Below are positions 44,880 through 54,683 of a DNA stretch of 64,000 bases, one piece after another. Both the position numbers and the translations under genes were made by a program. Numbering within the stretch: position 1 is the stretch's first letter; each line of letters opens with the position of its first letter. The notes under the pieces are model-generated. The model was not told the origin of the DNA. It did not search any database and saw only the letters and a list, made by a program, of their open reading frames with translations. Source of the stretch: Streptomyces sp. NBC_01231 (GTDB taxonomy: Bacteria; Actinomycetota; Actinomycetes; Streptomycetales; Streptomycetaceae); assembly GCA_035999765.1 (NCBI GenBank), contig CP108521.1, positions 10,044,001-10,108,000 of the forward strand, written 5' to 3'.

Positions 44880-45213
44880 CCGCCCCCCCGCGGCAGCGGC
44901 AACCGCCGAGTACACGCGGTTACGAAGAGACTCATGATCGCGGATGAAGCAGACGCCGTCGGGCGATGGGACCGCCTTGACGACGCGGTCAACCATGACG
45001 TCCAGCGCGTCGTTCGGCAGTTTCGACTCGTAGCCCGGCAGAGCTGGCGGGAACGGCCTGCTCGGGGGTGATCCTGGCTGGTCGGCCGACGAAGAAGTTC
45101 CGGATGTCGGTCCGGCTGGCGGCATCGCAGTCGGGGCGCGATCCACGCCATTGGCGGATTGCCGCCCGGAAGGGCTTGGCGAGCGACAGCAGAGCGGCCT
45201 GGGATGTGGTCAA
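44880..45213 (-). pseudogene. Fused remnants of a LysR C-terminus and an XRE N-terminus
   Basis: One minus frame reads DIRNFFVGRPARITPEQAVP, matching the start of MmyB-type XRE regulators (EVREFLTSRRAKITPEQMGL in the gene at 47333). Adjacent minus sequence reads LPGYESKLPNDALDVMVDRV, matching the end of the LysR gene at 32130 (LPGYAAHLPNEALDIMVGRV). Neither has a DNA-binding domain left in frame, so both are relics. Confidence 0.6.
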
Positions 45214-45225
45214 GCCGGGGCTGGT

Positions 45226-46221
<996 letters not shown>

Positions 46222-46368
46222 CTGCTTACTGTCCTTTCGTACGTGATGCCCTGATGGGGCTTCGGATGTGGACCGGCGCGGTGACGAGGGCAGAGTCTCC
46301 CCCGGTCCGCGGTGTGCGCGTCGAGGTCCGGTACGACGGGCCTCGATCCGACTGCGGCGGGGTTGCGG

Positions 46369-47082
46369 TCAGGCCAGCGGGACGCCTGTGTGGGTCTCCA
46401 GAGTCCGGATGAGGCGGGCCTGGAACTCTTCGTCCCGGCAGGCGGGGTGCGGAGGCTGCGTCCGCCGGTGGTGCCAGTAGCCGCCGGTGGCTGGGGTCAC
46501 GTCGTGGTGGGTGGCGAGCCAGGCCTGCGTCTCATGCCCGGCGGTCAGGTCGTCCGGAGCGCCGGGGCCGCCCATACGGGTGGGCACCCAGCCGGGGTCG
46601 ACCGCATGGCTGGAGGTTCCCTCCCACCGGGACGCGAAGGCGAGCGCGAGGGTGGTGACCCACAGTTTGCTGTCGTCGTAGGTAGCCGTTCCGGCGGCCA
46701 GCCGTCGCAGGTCGGTGGAGCCGGTCCGGTGCATGGAGCTGCTGAGGTAGATGAGCCTGGCCGGTTTGTCCAGCAGTGCCGTCAGCAGGTAGGGCGCGAC
46801 GGTGTTGACAGTGCCTGCTTCGGGGGCACGCATCGTGCCGGCGTTGTGGATGGCCGCGTCGAAGTGTCCGAACTCGCCGGCCTGCCGGGCGATTTCGCGG
46901 ACCTGGTCCAGGTCGGCGAGGTCTCCGGTGAGCACGCCCTTCCACCGGGCGGTGTCCTCCGCACCGGTGAGGCGAGCCCGGTCGCGGACGTGCGCGACCA
47001 CGTCGTGCCCGTCGTCGGCCAGTGCCTTCGCCGTGTTGTATCCGAGCCCGCTGGATGCTCCGGTCACCAGGATCAGTGCCAT
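46369..47082 (-). CDS. Short-chain dehydrogenase/reductase
   Basis: A 237-residue classical SDR: LVTGASSGLGYNTAKALADD (cofactor loop), GDLADLDQVRE, IHNAGTM, catalytic Ser in LIYLSSSMHR and YDDSK (Tyr-x3-Lys). The end resembles SDRs that act on unusual ketones, e.g. VDPGWVPTRMGGPGAPDDLT. ATG at 47082 follows AAGGACG. The XRE regulator upstream on the same strand may control it. Confidence 0.9.
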   Translation of the reverse strand: MALILVTGASSGLGYNTAKALADDGHDVVAHVRDRARLTGAEDTARWKGVLTGDLADLDQVREIARQAGEFGHFDAAIHNAGTMRAPEAGTVNTVAPYLLTALLDKPARLIYLSSSMHRTGSTDLRRLAAGTATYDDSKLWVTTLALAFASRWEGTSSHAVDPGWVPTRMGGPGAPDDLTAGHETQAWLATHHDVTPATGGYWHHRRTQPPHPACRDEEFQARLIRTLETHTGVPLA

Positions 47083-47332
47083 GTGCGTCGTCCTTCGTCG
47101 GTTGCGGTGGTGGGTGCGGCGAACCGGTTGGGACGTCCGCCGAGTGCCGAGTGCCGAGGTCGTGCGGGAAGGGCCTGCGGGCCCTTGCCTTGCCATCGCC
47201 GGATCTGCCGGTCCGGCACGGCGAAGACGGTGAAGTCGGTGAAACTGCCCAGTCTCCGGTCGTGTCCGATCCGACGTTCCGGCCTCGGGACACTCGCCGC
47301 ACCGCGGCGCCCCGTTCTGACCGGCAGCCGTG

Positions 47333-48229
47333 CTACCGGCCCGCGTCCTTGGAGGCGTTGTAAGGGCGGGCGCTGTCCTGCGAGGCCGTCCACGAGGCCA
47401 GCAGGCGCAGGGCTTCTTCGGAGGGGGAGCCGGGTTCGGCGGTGTAGATGAGGAGGGTGAGTCCGGGGTCGTCGTCCACGCCGGAGCCGTGCCAGGCCAG
47501 GGTGAGGTCGCCGACGAGCGGGTGGTTGAAGCGTTTGGTGCCGCTGCCGTGACGGCGCACGTTGTGGGAGCCCCAGCGGGTGCGGAAGGCGTCGCTGCGG
47601 GTGGAGAGCTCGCCCACCAGGTCGTGGAGGTCCTTGTCGTGCGGGTTGCGGCCGGCCTCGGTGCGCAGCACGTCCACGGTCATGTCGGCGATGAGGTCCC
47701 AGTCCGGGTAGAAGCGGCGGGCCGCGGGGTCCAGGAACTGGAAACGGGCCATGTTCGGCGGCTGCGTGCCGCCGTCGTGGATCTCGCTGAAAAAAGCGCG
47801 GGCCAGCTGGTTGGTGGCGAGCAGGTCCAGGCGGCCGTTGGTGACGAACGCGGGCCCGGCGGTGACAGCGTTCAGGGCCCATTGCAGGGTCTTGGGCGGC
47901 ACCCACTGTTTGTCGGCGCGCGGCCGTGGCCGGGCGAGCCGGTCGGAGCCTTCTTGTGCCTGGGCGAGATGGAGCAGGTGGGTCCGTTCGACGTCGTCGA
48001 GCTGGAGCGCACGGGCGACCGCTTCGAGCACGGCGGGTGAGACGCCGGCGAGGTTGCCGCGCTCCAGCTTGCCGTAGTAGTCGACGCTGACGTCGGCCAG
48101 TGCCGCGACCTCGCTGCGGCGCAGCCCGGGCACACGGCGCCGGGAGCCGGCTGACAGCCCCATCTGCTCCGGGGTGATCTTGGCTCGCCGCGAGGTCAGG
48201 AACTCGCGGACTTCGTCACGGTTGTCCAC
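47333..48229 (-). CDS. MmyB-like XRE transcriptional regulator
   Basis: A 298-residue regulator with an N-terminal HTH (EVREFLTSRRAKITPEQMGL, RRRVPGLRRSEVAALADVSV, then DYYGKLERGNLAGVSPAVLE) and a MmyB-type PAS-like ligand domain (FVTNGRLDLLATNQLARAFF, later LAWHGSGVDDDPGLTLLIYT). The frame extends to 48280; GTG at 48229 gives the family start (DNRDEVREFL). It is divergent from a zinc alcohol dehydrogenase, with a palindrome in the gap. Members usually repress the divergent oxidoreductase. Confidence 0.9.
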   Translation of the reverse strand: MDNRDEVREFLTSRRAKITPEQMGLSAGSRRRVPGLRRSEVAALADVSVDYYGKLERGNLAGVSPAVLEAVARALQLDDVERTHLLHLAQAQEGSDRLARPRPRADKQWVPPKTLQWALNAVTAGPAFVTNGRLDLLATNQLARAFFSEIHDGGTQPPNMARFQFLDPAARRFYPDWDLIADMTVDVLRTEAGRNPHDKDLHDLVGELSTRSDAFRTRWGSHNVRRHGSGTKRFNHPLVGDLTLAWHGSGVDDDPGLTLLIYTAEPGSPSEEALRLLASWTASQDSARPYNASKDAGR

Positions 48230-48263
48230 ACCCCGACCGTACGACCTCTGCAAGGCCATAGCG

Positions 48264-48280
48264 ATGTACTGCCAGTACAT
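48264..48280. promoter_or_regulatory. Palindromic operator candidate ATGTACT-GCC-AGTACAT
   Basis: Perfect 7-nt arms around GCC, 35 nt before the XRE start and 114 nt before the alcohol dehydrogenase start. Position and symmetry fit a binding site of the MmyB-like regulator, controlling both genes. Confidence 0.65.
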
Positions 48281-48393
48281 GCTTCATCAGTCACTGGCTA
48301 CCCGCGCAGAACGTAGGTTTCCTGGGTGACGTGGCACCCAGCCCACCCGGCTACCCACCGCGGCCGGGCCTTCGTATGCAAGGAGCAACCCCC

Positions 48394-49416
48394 ATGCGCG
48401 GTGTCGTGATGTACGCCCCCGGCGACTTCCGAGTGGAGGAGCGCGAGGACCCGAAGATCCTCAAGCCGACCGACGCGGTCATCCGAGTGGCAGCGGCCTG
48501 TGTCTGCGGCTCGGACCTGTGGCCCTACCGCGGGGCCGAGCCCTTCGAGGCACGCTCCCCGATCGGCCACGAGTACGTGGGTGTCGTGGAGGAGGTCGGC
48601 AGCGCCGTCACCACCGTCAGGCCCGGCCAGTTCGTGGTCGGCGGCTTTTCCACCTCGGACAACACCTGCGCCAACTGCCGTGCCGGTTACCAGACTTCGT
48701 GCGTCCAGCGCGAGTGGATGAACGAGATGGGCGCCCAGGCGGAGCGGCTGCGGGTCCCGCTGGCCGACGGCACCCTCGTCGCGACCCCGGGCACCCCGGA
48801 CGAGGACCTGATCCCGAGCCTGCTGACCGCCTCCGACGTCCTGGGCACCGGCTGGTTCGCCGCCGTAGCCGCCCAGGCCGGACCCGGCAAGACCGTCGCC
48901 GTGGTCGGTGACGGCGCGGTCGGCCTGCTCGGCGTGCTGGCCGCCCGGCAGCTCGGCGCGGAGCGGGTCATCGCCATGAGCCGCCACGAGTCGAGGCAGA
49001 AGCTCGCCCTGGACTTCGGCGCCACCGACATCGTCACCGAGCGCGGCGACGCGGGCGTCGAGAAGATCAAGGAGCTGACCGGCGGCTTCGGCGCGCACTC
49101 GGTGATCGAGGCGGTCGGCACCCAGGAGTCCATGCTCCAGGCGATCCGCTCCACCCGCCCCGGCGGCCACGTCGGCTACGTCGGCGTGGCCCACGACGTG
49201 ACGTTGGACGGCCAGGAGCTGTTCTTCTCCCACGCCCACCTGCACGGCGGCCCGGCCCCGGTCCGCCAGTACCTGCCGCAGCTGATCGACCTGATCTGGA
49301 CCCGGCAGATCGACCCGGGCAAGGTCTTCGACCTCACCCTCCCGCTCGATCAGGCCGCCGACGCCTACCGGGCGATGGACGAACGCCGCGCCATCAAGGT
49401 CCTGCTCAAGCCCTGA
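48394..49416 (+). CDS. Zinc-dependent alcohol dehydrogenase family protein
   Basis: A 340-residue MDR with zinc ligands: catalytic Cys in VCGSDLWPYRG, GHEYVGVVEEVG, and Cys residues in NTCANCRAGYQTSC for a partial structural site. The cofactor loop is VAVVGDGAVGLLGVLAARQL. It should oxidise alcohols or reduce aldehydes with NAD(P). ATG at 48394 follows AAGGAG. It is divergent from the MmyB-like regulator and 150 nt ahead of an aldo/keto reductase, probably one transcript. Confidence 0.92.
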   Translation: MRGVVMYAPGDFRVEEREDPKILKPTDAVIRVAAACVCGSDLWPYRGAEPFEARSPIGHEYVGVVEEVGSAVTTVRPGQFVVGGFSTSDNTCANCRAGYQTSCVQREWMNEMGAQAERLRVPLADGTLVATPGTPDEDLIPSLLTASDVLGTGWFAAVAAQAGPGKTVAVVGDGAVGLLGVLAARQLGAERVIAMSRHESRQKLALDFGATDIVTERGDAGVEKIKELTGGFGAHSVIEAVGTQESMLQAIRSTRPGGHVGYVGVAHDVTLDGQELFFSHAHLHGGPAPVRQYLPQLIDLIWTRQIDPGKVFDLTLPLDQAADAYRAMDERRAIKVLLKP

Positions 49417-49566
49417 CCTGATCCGAACACAGTGGCTGCCCGGCCGGGAGCCGCTCCTGTGCCAGGCAGGTGGCCGCCACCTGCCCCGGCGGGCACTGAT
49501 GCGCATGCAAGGGATCCGCATCAGAGATCCAGACACCCTTCGACCCGAACAATGAACGAGGACAAC

Positions 49567-50436
49567 ATGAGCAGTCCGTCTGACCGTCCGGCCGTGGCGA
49601 GCGGTACCTTCACCATCGGTGGCGACCTGCCGGTGCACAGGCTCGGCTACGGGTCCATGCAGCTCACCGGCCCAGGCGTGTGGGGTGAGCCCGCCGACCG
49701 CGACGAAGCGATCCGGGTGCTGCGCCGGGCCGTCGAACTGGGCGTCACCCTCATCGACACCGCCGACGCGTACGGGCCGTACACCAACGAGAAGCTGATC
49801 GCCGAGGCCCTCCACCCGTACGCCGACGACGTGGTGATCGCGACTAAGGGCGCGAACACCCGGCCGTCCCCGGAGGAGTGGATCCCGAACGGCCGCCCGG
49901 AGTACCTGCGCCAGTGCGTGGAGGGGAGCCTGCAGCGTCTGAACCTGGACCGGATCGACCTCTACCAGTTGCACCGGGTCGACCCGACCGTGCCGTTCGC
50001 CGAGCAGGTCGGCGCGCTCGCGCAGCTGCGGCAGGAGGGAAAGATCCGGCATGTAGGTCTGTCGGAGGTGACGGTGGAGGAGCTGGTGGAGGCGCAGCGA
50101 CACGTCCCGATCGTGTCGGTGCAGAACCTCTACAACCTCGCCGAGCGCAAGTACGAGGACGTGCTCGAACACTGCGAGCGGGAGGGCATCGCGTTCATCC
50201 CGTGGTTCCCGCTAGCGACCGGGCAGTTGGCGCAGCCGGGCAGCATCCTCGCGGAAGCCGCCGGCCGCCACGAGGCCACCCCGGCCCAGCTGGCCCTCGC
50301 GTGGCTCCTGCACCGCTCTCCGGTGATCCTGCCGATCCCGGGCACCTCCAAGGTCGCCCACCTGGAGGACAACGTCGCCGCGGCGGCCATCTCGCTGACC
50401 GACGACGAGGTGGCACAGCTGAGCGCCCTCAGCTGA
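49567..50436 (+). CDS. Aldo/keto reductase
   Basis: A 289-residue [23 protein letters not shown], Asp/Tyr in [20 protein letters not shown], Lys in [12 protein letters not shown] and His in [10 protein letters not shown], with [20 protein letters not shown] for NADPH. It follows the alcohol dehydrogenase and may act on the same carbonyl/alcohol pair. ATG at 49567 has GAGGA upstream; an ATG 15 nt earlier is possible. The 250-nt gap after it shows no gene. Confidence 0.92.
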   Translation: MSSPSDRPAVASGTFTIGGDLPVHRLGYGSMQLTGPGVWGEPADRDEAIRVLRRAVELGVTLIDTADAYGPYTNEKLIAEALHPYADDVVIATKGANTRPSPEEWIPNGRPEYLRQCVEGSLQRLNLDRIDLYQLHRVDPTVPFAEQVGALAQLRQEGKIRHVGLSEVTVEELVEAQRHVPIVSVQNLYNLAERKYEDVLEHCEREGIAFIPWFPLATGQLAQPGSILAEAAGRHEATPAQLALAWLLHRSPVILPIPGTSKVAHLEDNVAAAAISLTDDEVAQLSALS

Positions 50437-50688
50437 CCTGCGAACGGGGCGGGCCACGTGCGCCGAAGGAAGGCGAGGGCCCACGCCCCGGGGCGCAGCA
50501 GCCCGACGCAACCCTGGCGAACCCACGTCCGGACTCTCCGCCCCGTCACACCGACGGCGCGCAACGGCCGGTCTCCCCCACGACCTGCTGCCGCATGACG
50601 CCATACAGGCGTGAAGGTCTTCCAGCGATGACACCCCGTGCTGTGCTGCGGCGTACGGCCCGTCCCTCTCTGAAGCGAAGGCGGATGT

Positions 50689-51336
50689 ATGTCTGTCGAA
50701 CTCCCTGAACCTGTCCCACCCCCCACCGGATCCGGCGAGTCCTCCTCGGCGCCCAGCCGGCGCACCTTCATCGCCACCGGTACCGCGGTCGGTGGTGCCG
50801 TCGTCGCGGGCGGCGTGATCGGCGGGACACTCTTAGCCGCCCCGGAGGAAGCCACCGCCGCGGAGGCCCTGCCCTCCAGCCGCGTCTCCCTGACGGTCAA
50901 CGGGACCCGCCGGACCGTGACGGTGGACAACCGCACGTCGCTGCTGGACCTGCTGCGGGAGCACTTCGAGCTGACCGGTTCGAAGAAGGGCTGCAACGCC
51001 GGGGCCTGTGGGGCGTGCACCGTGCTGGTCGACGGCCGGCGGGTCAACTCCTGTCTGACGCTGGCCGTCCGGCTGGAGGGCGCCGAGGTCACCACCATCG
51101 AGGGCCTGGCCGACGGTGGCGAACTCCACCCGCTGCAGCAGGCGTTCATCGACGAGGACGCCTTCCAGTGCGGCTACTGCACCCCGGGTCAGATCCTCTC
51201 CGGCGTCGGCTGCATCCAAGAGGGCCACACCGACTCGCCGGAGGAGATCCGGGAGTGGATGAGCGGCAACATCTGCCGCTGCGGCTGCTACGTCAAGATC
51301 GTGCGCGCGGTCGAGCAGACCGCCGCCCGGAAGTAA
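50689..51336 (+). CDS. Tat-exported [2Fe-2S] subunit of a molybdenum aldehyde oxidoreductase (PaoA-like)
   Basis: A 215-residue xanthine-oxidase-family small subunit. A Tat signal (SRRTFIATGTAVGGAVVAG) comes first. Two [2Fe-2S] clusters follow: plant-ferredoxin-type CNAGACGACTVLVDGRRVNSC and CGYCTPGQ ... CRCGCYVKI. It passes electrons from the Mo centre. The three subunits are contiguous, as in Escherichia coli paoABC (yagTSR), in which a folded complex is exported by the Tat signal of this subunit. Together the set should oxidise aldehydes outside the membrane. Confidence 0.93.
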   Translation: MSVELPEPVPPPTGSGESSSAPSRRTFIATGTAVGGAVVAGGVIGGTLLAAPEEATAAEALPSSRVSLTVNGTRRTVTVDNRTSLLDLLREHFELTGSKKGCNAGACGACTVLVDGRRVNSCLTLAVRLEGAEVTTIEGLADGGELHPLQQAFIDEDAFQCGYCTPGQILSGVGCIQEGHTDSPEEIREWMSGNICRCGCYVKIVRAVEQTAARK

Positions 51337-51349
51337 GGAGCGGCCACCC

Positions 51350-52330
51350 ATGCATCCCTTCTCCTACACCCGGGTCTCCGACACCCGACAGGCCCTCAAC
51401 GCCGCTCGCGCAGGCGGGCGTTACATCGCCGGCGGCACCACACTCGTCGACCTGATGCGCGAGACCGTCGAGCGTCCCGAGGCGCTGGTCGACATCTCCG
51501 GGCTGCCGCTGGACGAGGTCACCGTCACCGAGCGCGGGGGCCTGCGCATCGGTGCGCTGGTGACCATGTCCGAGGCCGCTGCCCATCCCAAGGTGCGCAC
51601 CCTGTATCCCGTCGTCTCGCAGGCGCTGGAACTGAGCGCCTCGGCCCAGCTGCGGAACATGGCCACCATCGGCGGCAACATCATGCAGCGCACCCGGTGC
51701 ACCTACTTCCGCGACGTGACCGCCGACTGCAACAAGCGTGAACTGGGCTCGGGTTGTGCCGCTCTGCACGGCGTCAACCGCACCCACGCGATCCTGGGCA
51801 CCTCCGACTCCTGCGTGGCCACCCATCCGTCCGATGCGGCCGTGGCGTTCGCCGCACTGGAGGCGACCGTGCACCTGCTCGGCCCCGACGGGGATCGCCA
51901 AGTCCCCTTCAGTGACTTCCTGTTGCGACCGGGCAGCACCCCTCAGCGTGAACAAGCCTTACGGAAAGGTGAGTTGATAACCGCCGTGGAGATCCCCGCG
52001 CTTCCCCGCCCGCTGAAGTCGGGCTATCTGAAGGTGCGCGACCGGCAGTCCTACGAGTTCGCCCTCACCTCGGCGGCCGTGGCGCTGCATGTGCGCGGTG
52101 GGGTGATCCGGGAGGCAAAGGTGGCCGCCGGGGGAGTGGGCACGGTGCCGTGGAAGCTGCCCGCCGTCGAGCGGCACCTGGTCGGTGAGCGTCCCTCGCA
52201 GTCGTTGTGGGCGGCCGCCGCCGAGCGAGCCGCCGACGGAGCACGTCCCCTTGACCACAACCGGTTCAAGGTCGAGCTGCTCAAGCGGACCGTCGAGCGT
52301 CAGCTGCGCGTCGTAGGAGGTACCAAGTGA
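51350..52330 (+). CDS. FAD-binding subunit with extra [4Fe-4S] cysteines (PaoB-like)
   Basis: A 326-residue FAD subunit: GGRYIAGGTTLVDLMRETVE near the N-terminus, SASAQLRNMATIGGNIMQRT for FAD, and a Cys set (RTRCTYFRDVTADCNKRELG, GSGCAALHG, TSDSCVATHP) like the additional [4Fe-4S] cluster of PaoB. It has no signal of its own, in line with co-export. It starts 13 nt after the small subunit and overlaps the next gene by 4 nt. Confidence 0.93.
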   Translation: MHPFSYTRVSDTRQALNAARAGGRYIAGGTTLVDLMRETVERPEALVDISGLPLDEVTVTERGGLRIGALVTMSEAAAHPKVRTLYPVVSQALELSASAQLRNMATIGGNIMQRTRCTYFRDVTADCNKRELGSGCAALHGVNRTHAILGTSDSCVATHPSDAAVAFAALEATVHLLGPDGDRQVPFSDFLLRPGSTPQREQALRKGELITAVEIPALPRPLKSGYLKVRDRQSYEFALTSAAVALHVRGGVIREAKVAAGGVGTVPWKLPAVERHLVGERPSQSLWAAAAERAADGARPLDHNRFKVELLKRTVERQLRVVGGTK

Positions 52331-54522
52331 GCCCCCAGCCGCAGGCCGCCGTGGGTGCGCCGCTGTCGAGGGTGGACGGCCGGCTCAAGGTCACCGGCAA
52401 GGCGGTGTACGCCGCCGAGAGCGACGTGGACGGGGCGGTGCACGCCGTGATCGTCGACGCGAGCATCGGACGGGGCCGTATCACCGCTGTGGACACCGGC
52501 GCCGCCGAGAAGCATCCGGGCGTGCTGCGGGTGATCCATCACCGCAACGCGCCGACACTGCCCTACCGTGACAACGCCGGGTCCAACAACCTGCCCGGCC
52601 GACGGCTGCGGGTCTTCCAGGACGACAAGGTCCTCTTCCACGGCCAGCCCGTCGCCGTCGTCGTCGCCACCACCCTGGAGGCGGCCCAGCACGGCGCGAG
52701 CCTGGTCAAGATCCGCTACGACGCCCAGCAGCCTTCCACCGACCTGCACGACGCCGAGCCGGACAAGCCGACCGCCTACGCGCGCGGCGACGCGGAAGCC
52801 GGCCTGCGCTCCGCACCCGTGCGGCTGGATGTGACCTACGAGCTGGCGCGCAACCACCACAACCCGATGGAGCCGCACGCCACCATCGCCCGCTGGGACG
52901 GCGACCAGCTCACCGTGTGGGACAAGACGCAGTGGGTGATGGGCACGCACGACGAGCTCGCCGCCGTGTTCGACCTGCCGGCGGACGCGGTGCGGGTCAT
53001 CAACCCCTTCGTCGGGGGCGGTTTCGGCAGCGGGCTGCGCTGCTGGCCGCACACCGTGGTCGCTGCGCTGGCCGCCCGGGAGACGGGCCGCCCGGTCAAG
53101 CTGGTGCTGAGCCGCAGGCAGATGTACTTCGGCACCGGTTTCCGGCCGTCGTACGAGTACCGGCTGCGCCTCGGCAGTGACCGGCGCGGCCGGCTGTCCG
53201 CCGCGATCCACGACATCGACGCCGAGACCTCCTCGTACGAGACGTTCACTGAGGCCGTCATGGGTGCCGGGCAGATGACCTACAGCATGCCCCACGTCAG
53301 CCAGGCGTACCGGACGGTGCCGCTGGATGTGAACACCCCGATCTGGATGCGCGGCCCCGGCTTCGCCTCGGCCTCCTTCGCGATCGAGTCGGCCATGGAC
53401 GAGCTCGCGGACCGGCTCGGAATCGACCCGATCGAGCTGCGCCGGCGCAACGAGCCCAGCGAGGACGAGTCGAACAACCTGCCCTTCTCCACCCGGCGGC
53501 TGCGCGAGTGCTACACGGTCGGCGCCCGCGAGTTCGGCTGGGACCGCCGCAATCCGAAGCCGCGCTCCACGCGGGACGGGGACTGGCTGATCGGCCTGGG
53601 TATGGCCGCCGGGGTCTACGACCCCGGACGCTTCCCTGCCGAGGCCCGGGTCCGCCTGGATGCCGACGGGACCGCAGTGGTCGAGTCGGCCACCAGTGAC
53701 ATGGGGCCGGGCACCTACACCTCCCAGACCCAGGTCGCCGCCGACGCCCTCGGGCTGACCATGCGCACGGTCACCTTCCGGCTCGGCGACTCGCGGTATC
53801 CGCCGACCGGCCCCCACGGCGGCTCGGCGACCATGGCCAGCGTCGGCACCGCCGTCGTCGACGCCTGCAACCAAGTGCGCGAGCAGGCGATCAAGCTGGC
53901 CGTCGAGGACCGCGAGTCGCCGCTGCACGGCGTGGACGCCAAGGACGTGGTGGTGCGCGGCGGCCGGTTGCACGTGCAGGGCAGCCCGGCGCGCGGTGAG
54001 AGCTACCGCAGCCTGCTGGCCCGCAACGGTCGCACCCACCTCGAAGCGGACGGCTCGTACACCGGGCCGCCGACTCCCGCGCGGCGCTCCTACCACGCCT
54101 ACAACGCCACCTTCGCCGAGGTCGCCGTCGACGCGACCCTCGGTCTGGTACGGGTGCGGCGGATGCTCGGCGTGTACGACGCGGGCCGGATCATCAGCCC
54201 CAAGCTGGCCGACAGCCAGGCGATCGGCGGCATCGTGGGCGGCATCGGCACGGCCCTGTTGGAGCACACGGTCACCGACCACCGTGACGGCAGGATCGTC
54301 AACGCCAACCTCGCCGACTACCTCGTCCCCGTCAACGCCGACGTCCCCGAGGTCCGGGCGATCTACCTGGACGGCGAGGACAACGACGGCAACGCGCTCG
54401 GCGTCAAGGGCCTCGGCGAGGTCGTCCAGGTAGGAGTGGCGGCCGGCATCGGCAACGCTGTCTTCAACGCCACCGGCCGCCGGGTTCGTGAACTGCCCAT
54501 CACCGCCGAGGCGTTGCTCTGA
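52327..54522 (+). CDS. Molybdopterin-binding catalytic subunit (PaoC-like)
   Basis: A 731-residue Mo subunit: SRVDGRLKVTGKAVYAAESD, NHHNPMEPHATIARWDGDQL, GGGFGSGLRCWPHTV (Mo-cofactor loop), MRGPGFASASFAIESAMDEL and the C-terminal GVKGLGEVVQVG bearing the catalytic Glu. It hydroxylates the aldehyde carbonyl carbon with water. GTG at 52327 overlaps the FAD subunit stop (GTGA), showing coupling. Substrate cannot be read; PaoABC-type enzymes favour aromatic aldehydes. Confidence 0.93.
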   Translation: MSPQPQAAVGAPLSRVDGRLKVTGKAVYAAESDVDGAVHAVIVDASIGRGRITAVDTGAAEKHPGVLRVIHHRNAPTLPYRDNAGSNNLPGRRLRVFQDDKVLFHGQPVAVVVATTLEAAQHGASLVKIRYDAQQPSTDLHDAEPDKPTAYARGDAEAGLRSAPVRLDVTYELARNHHNPMEPHATIARWDGDQLTVWDKTQWVMGTHDELAAVFDLPADAVRVINPFVGGGFGSGLRCWPHTVVAALAARETGRPVKLVLSRRQMYFGTGFRPSYEYRLRLGSDRRGRLSAAIHDIDAETSSYETFTEAVMGAGQMTYSMPHVSQAYRTVPLDVNTPIWMRGPGFASASFAIESAMDELADRLGIDPIELRRRNEPSEDESNNLPFSTRRLRECYTVGAREFGWDRRNPKPRSTRDGDWLIGLGMAAGVYDPGRFPAEARVRLDADGTAVVESATSDMGPGTYTSQTQVAADALGLTMRTVTFRLGDSRYPPTGPHGGSATMASVGTAVVDACNQVREQAIKLAVEDRESPLHGVDAKDVVVRGGRLHVQGSPARGESYRSLLARNGRTHLEADGSYTGPPTPARRSYHAYNATFAEVAVDATLGLVRVRRMLGVYDAGRIISPKLADSQAIGGIVGGIGTALLEHTVTDHRDGRIVNANLADYLVPVNADVPEVRAIYLDGEDNDGNALGVKGLGEVVQVGVAAGIGNAVFNATGRRVRELPITAEALL

Positions 54523-54683
54523 CTCCGGCACGCAGAGCACACCCCGACCGGTCCGGCATCCGGCTTCCCGCCTGATCACCGGACCCTCCGAGGGCCGCCG
54601 CCACGCCACGACACTCCCCCCGTAGCGCGGCGGCGGCTCTCCGCACTTTCCGCCATCCGGCCTCCCCCACACGGAGAACGCCC

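Noticed and set aside
48298-50172. 624-codon minus frame opposite the alcohol dehydrogenase and aldo/keto reductase
   Set aside because: Shadow of two plus-strand genes with catalytic motifs.
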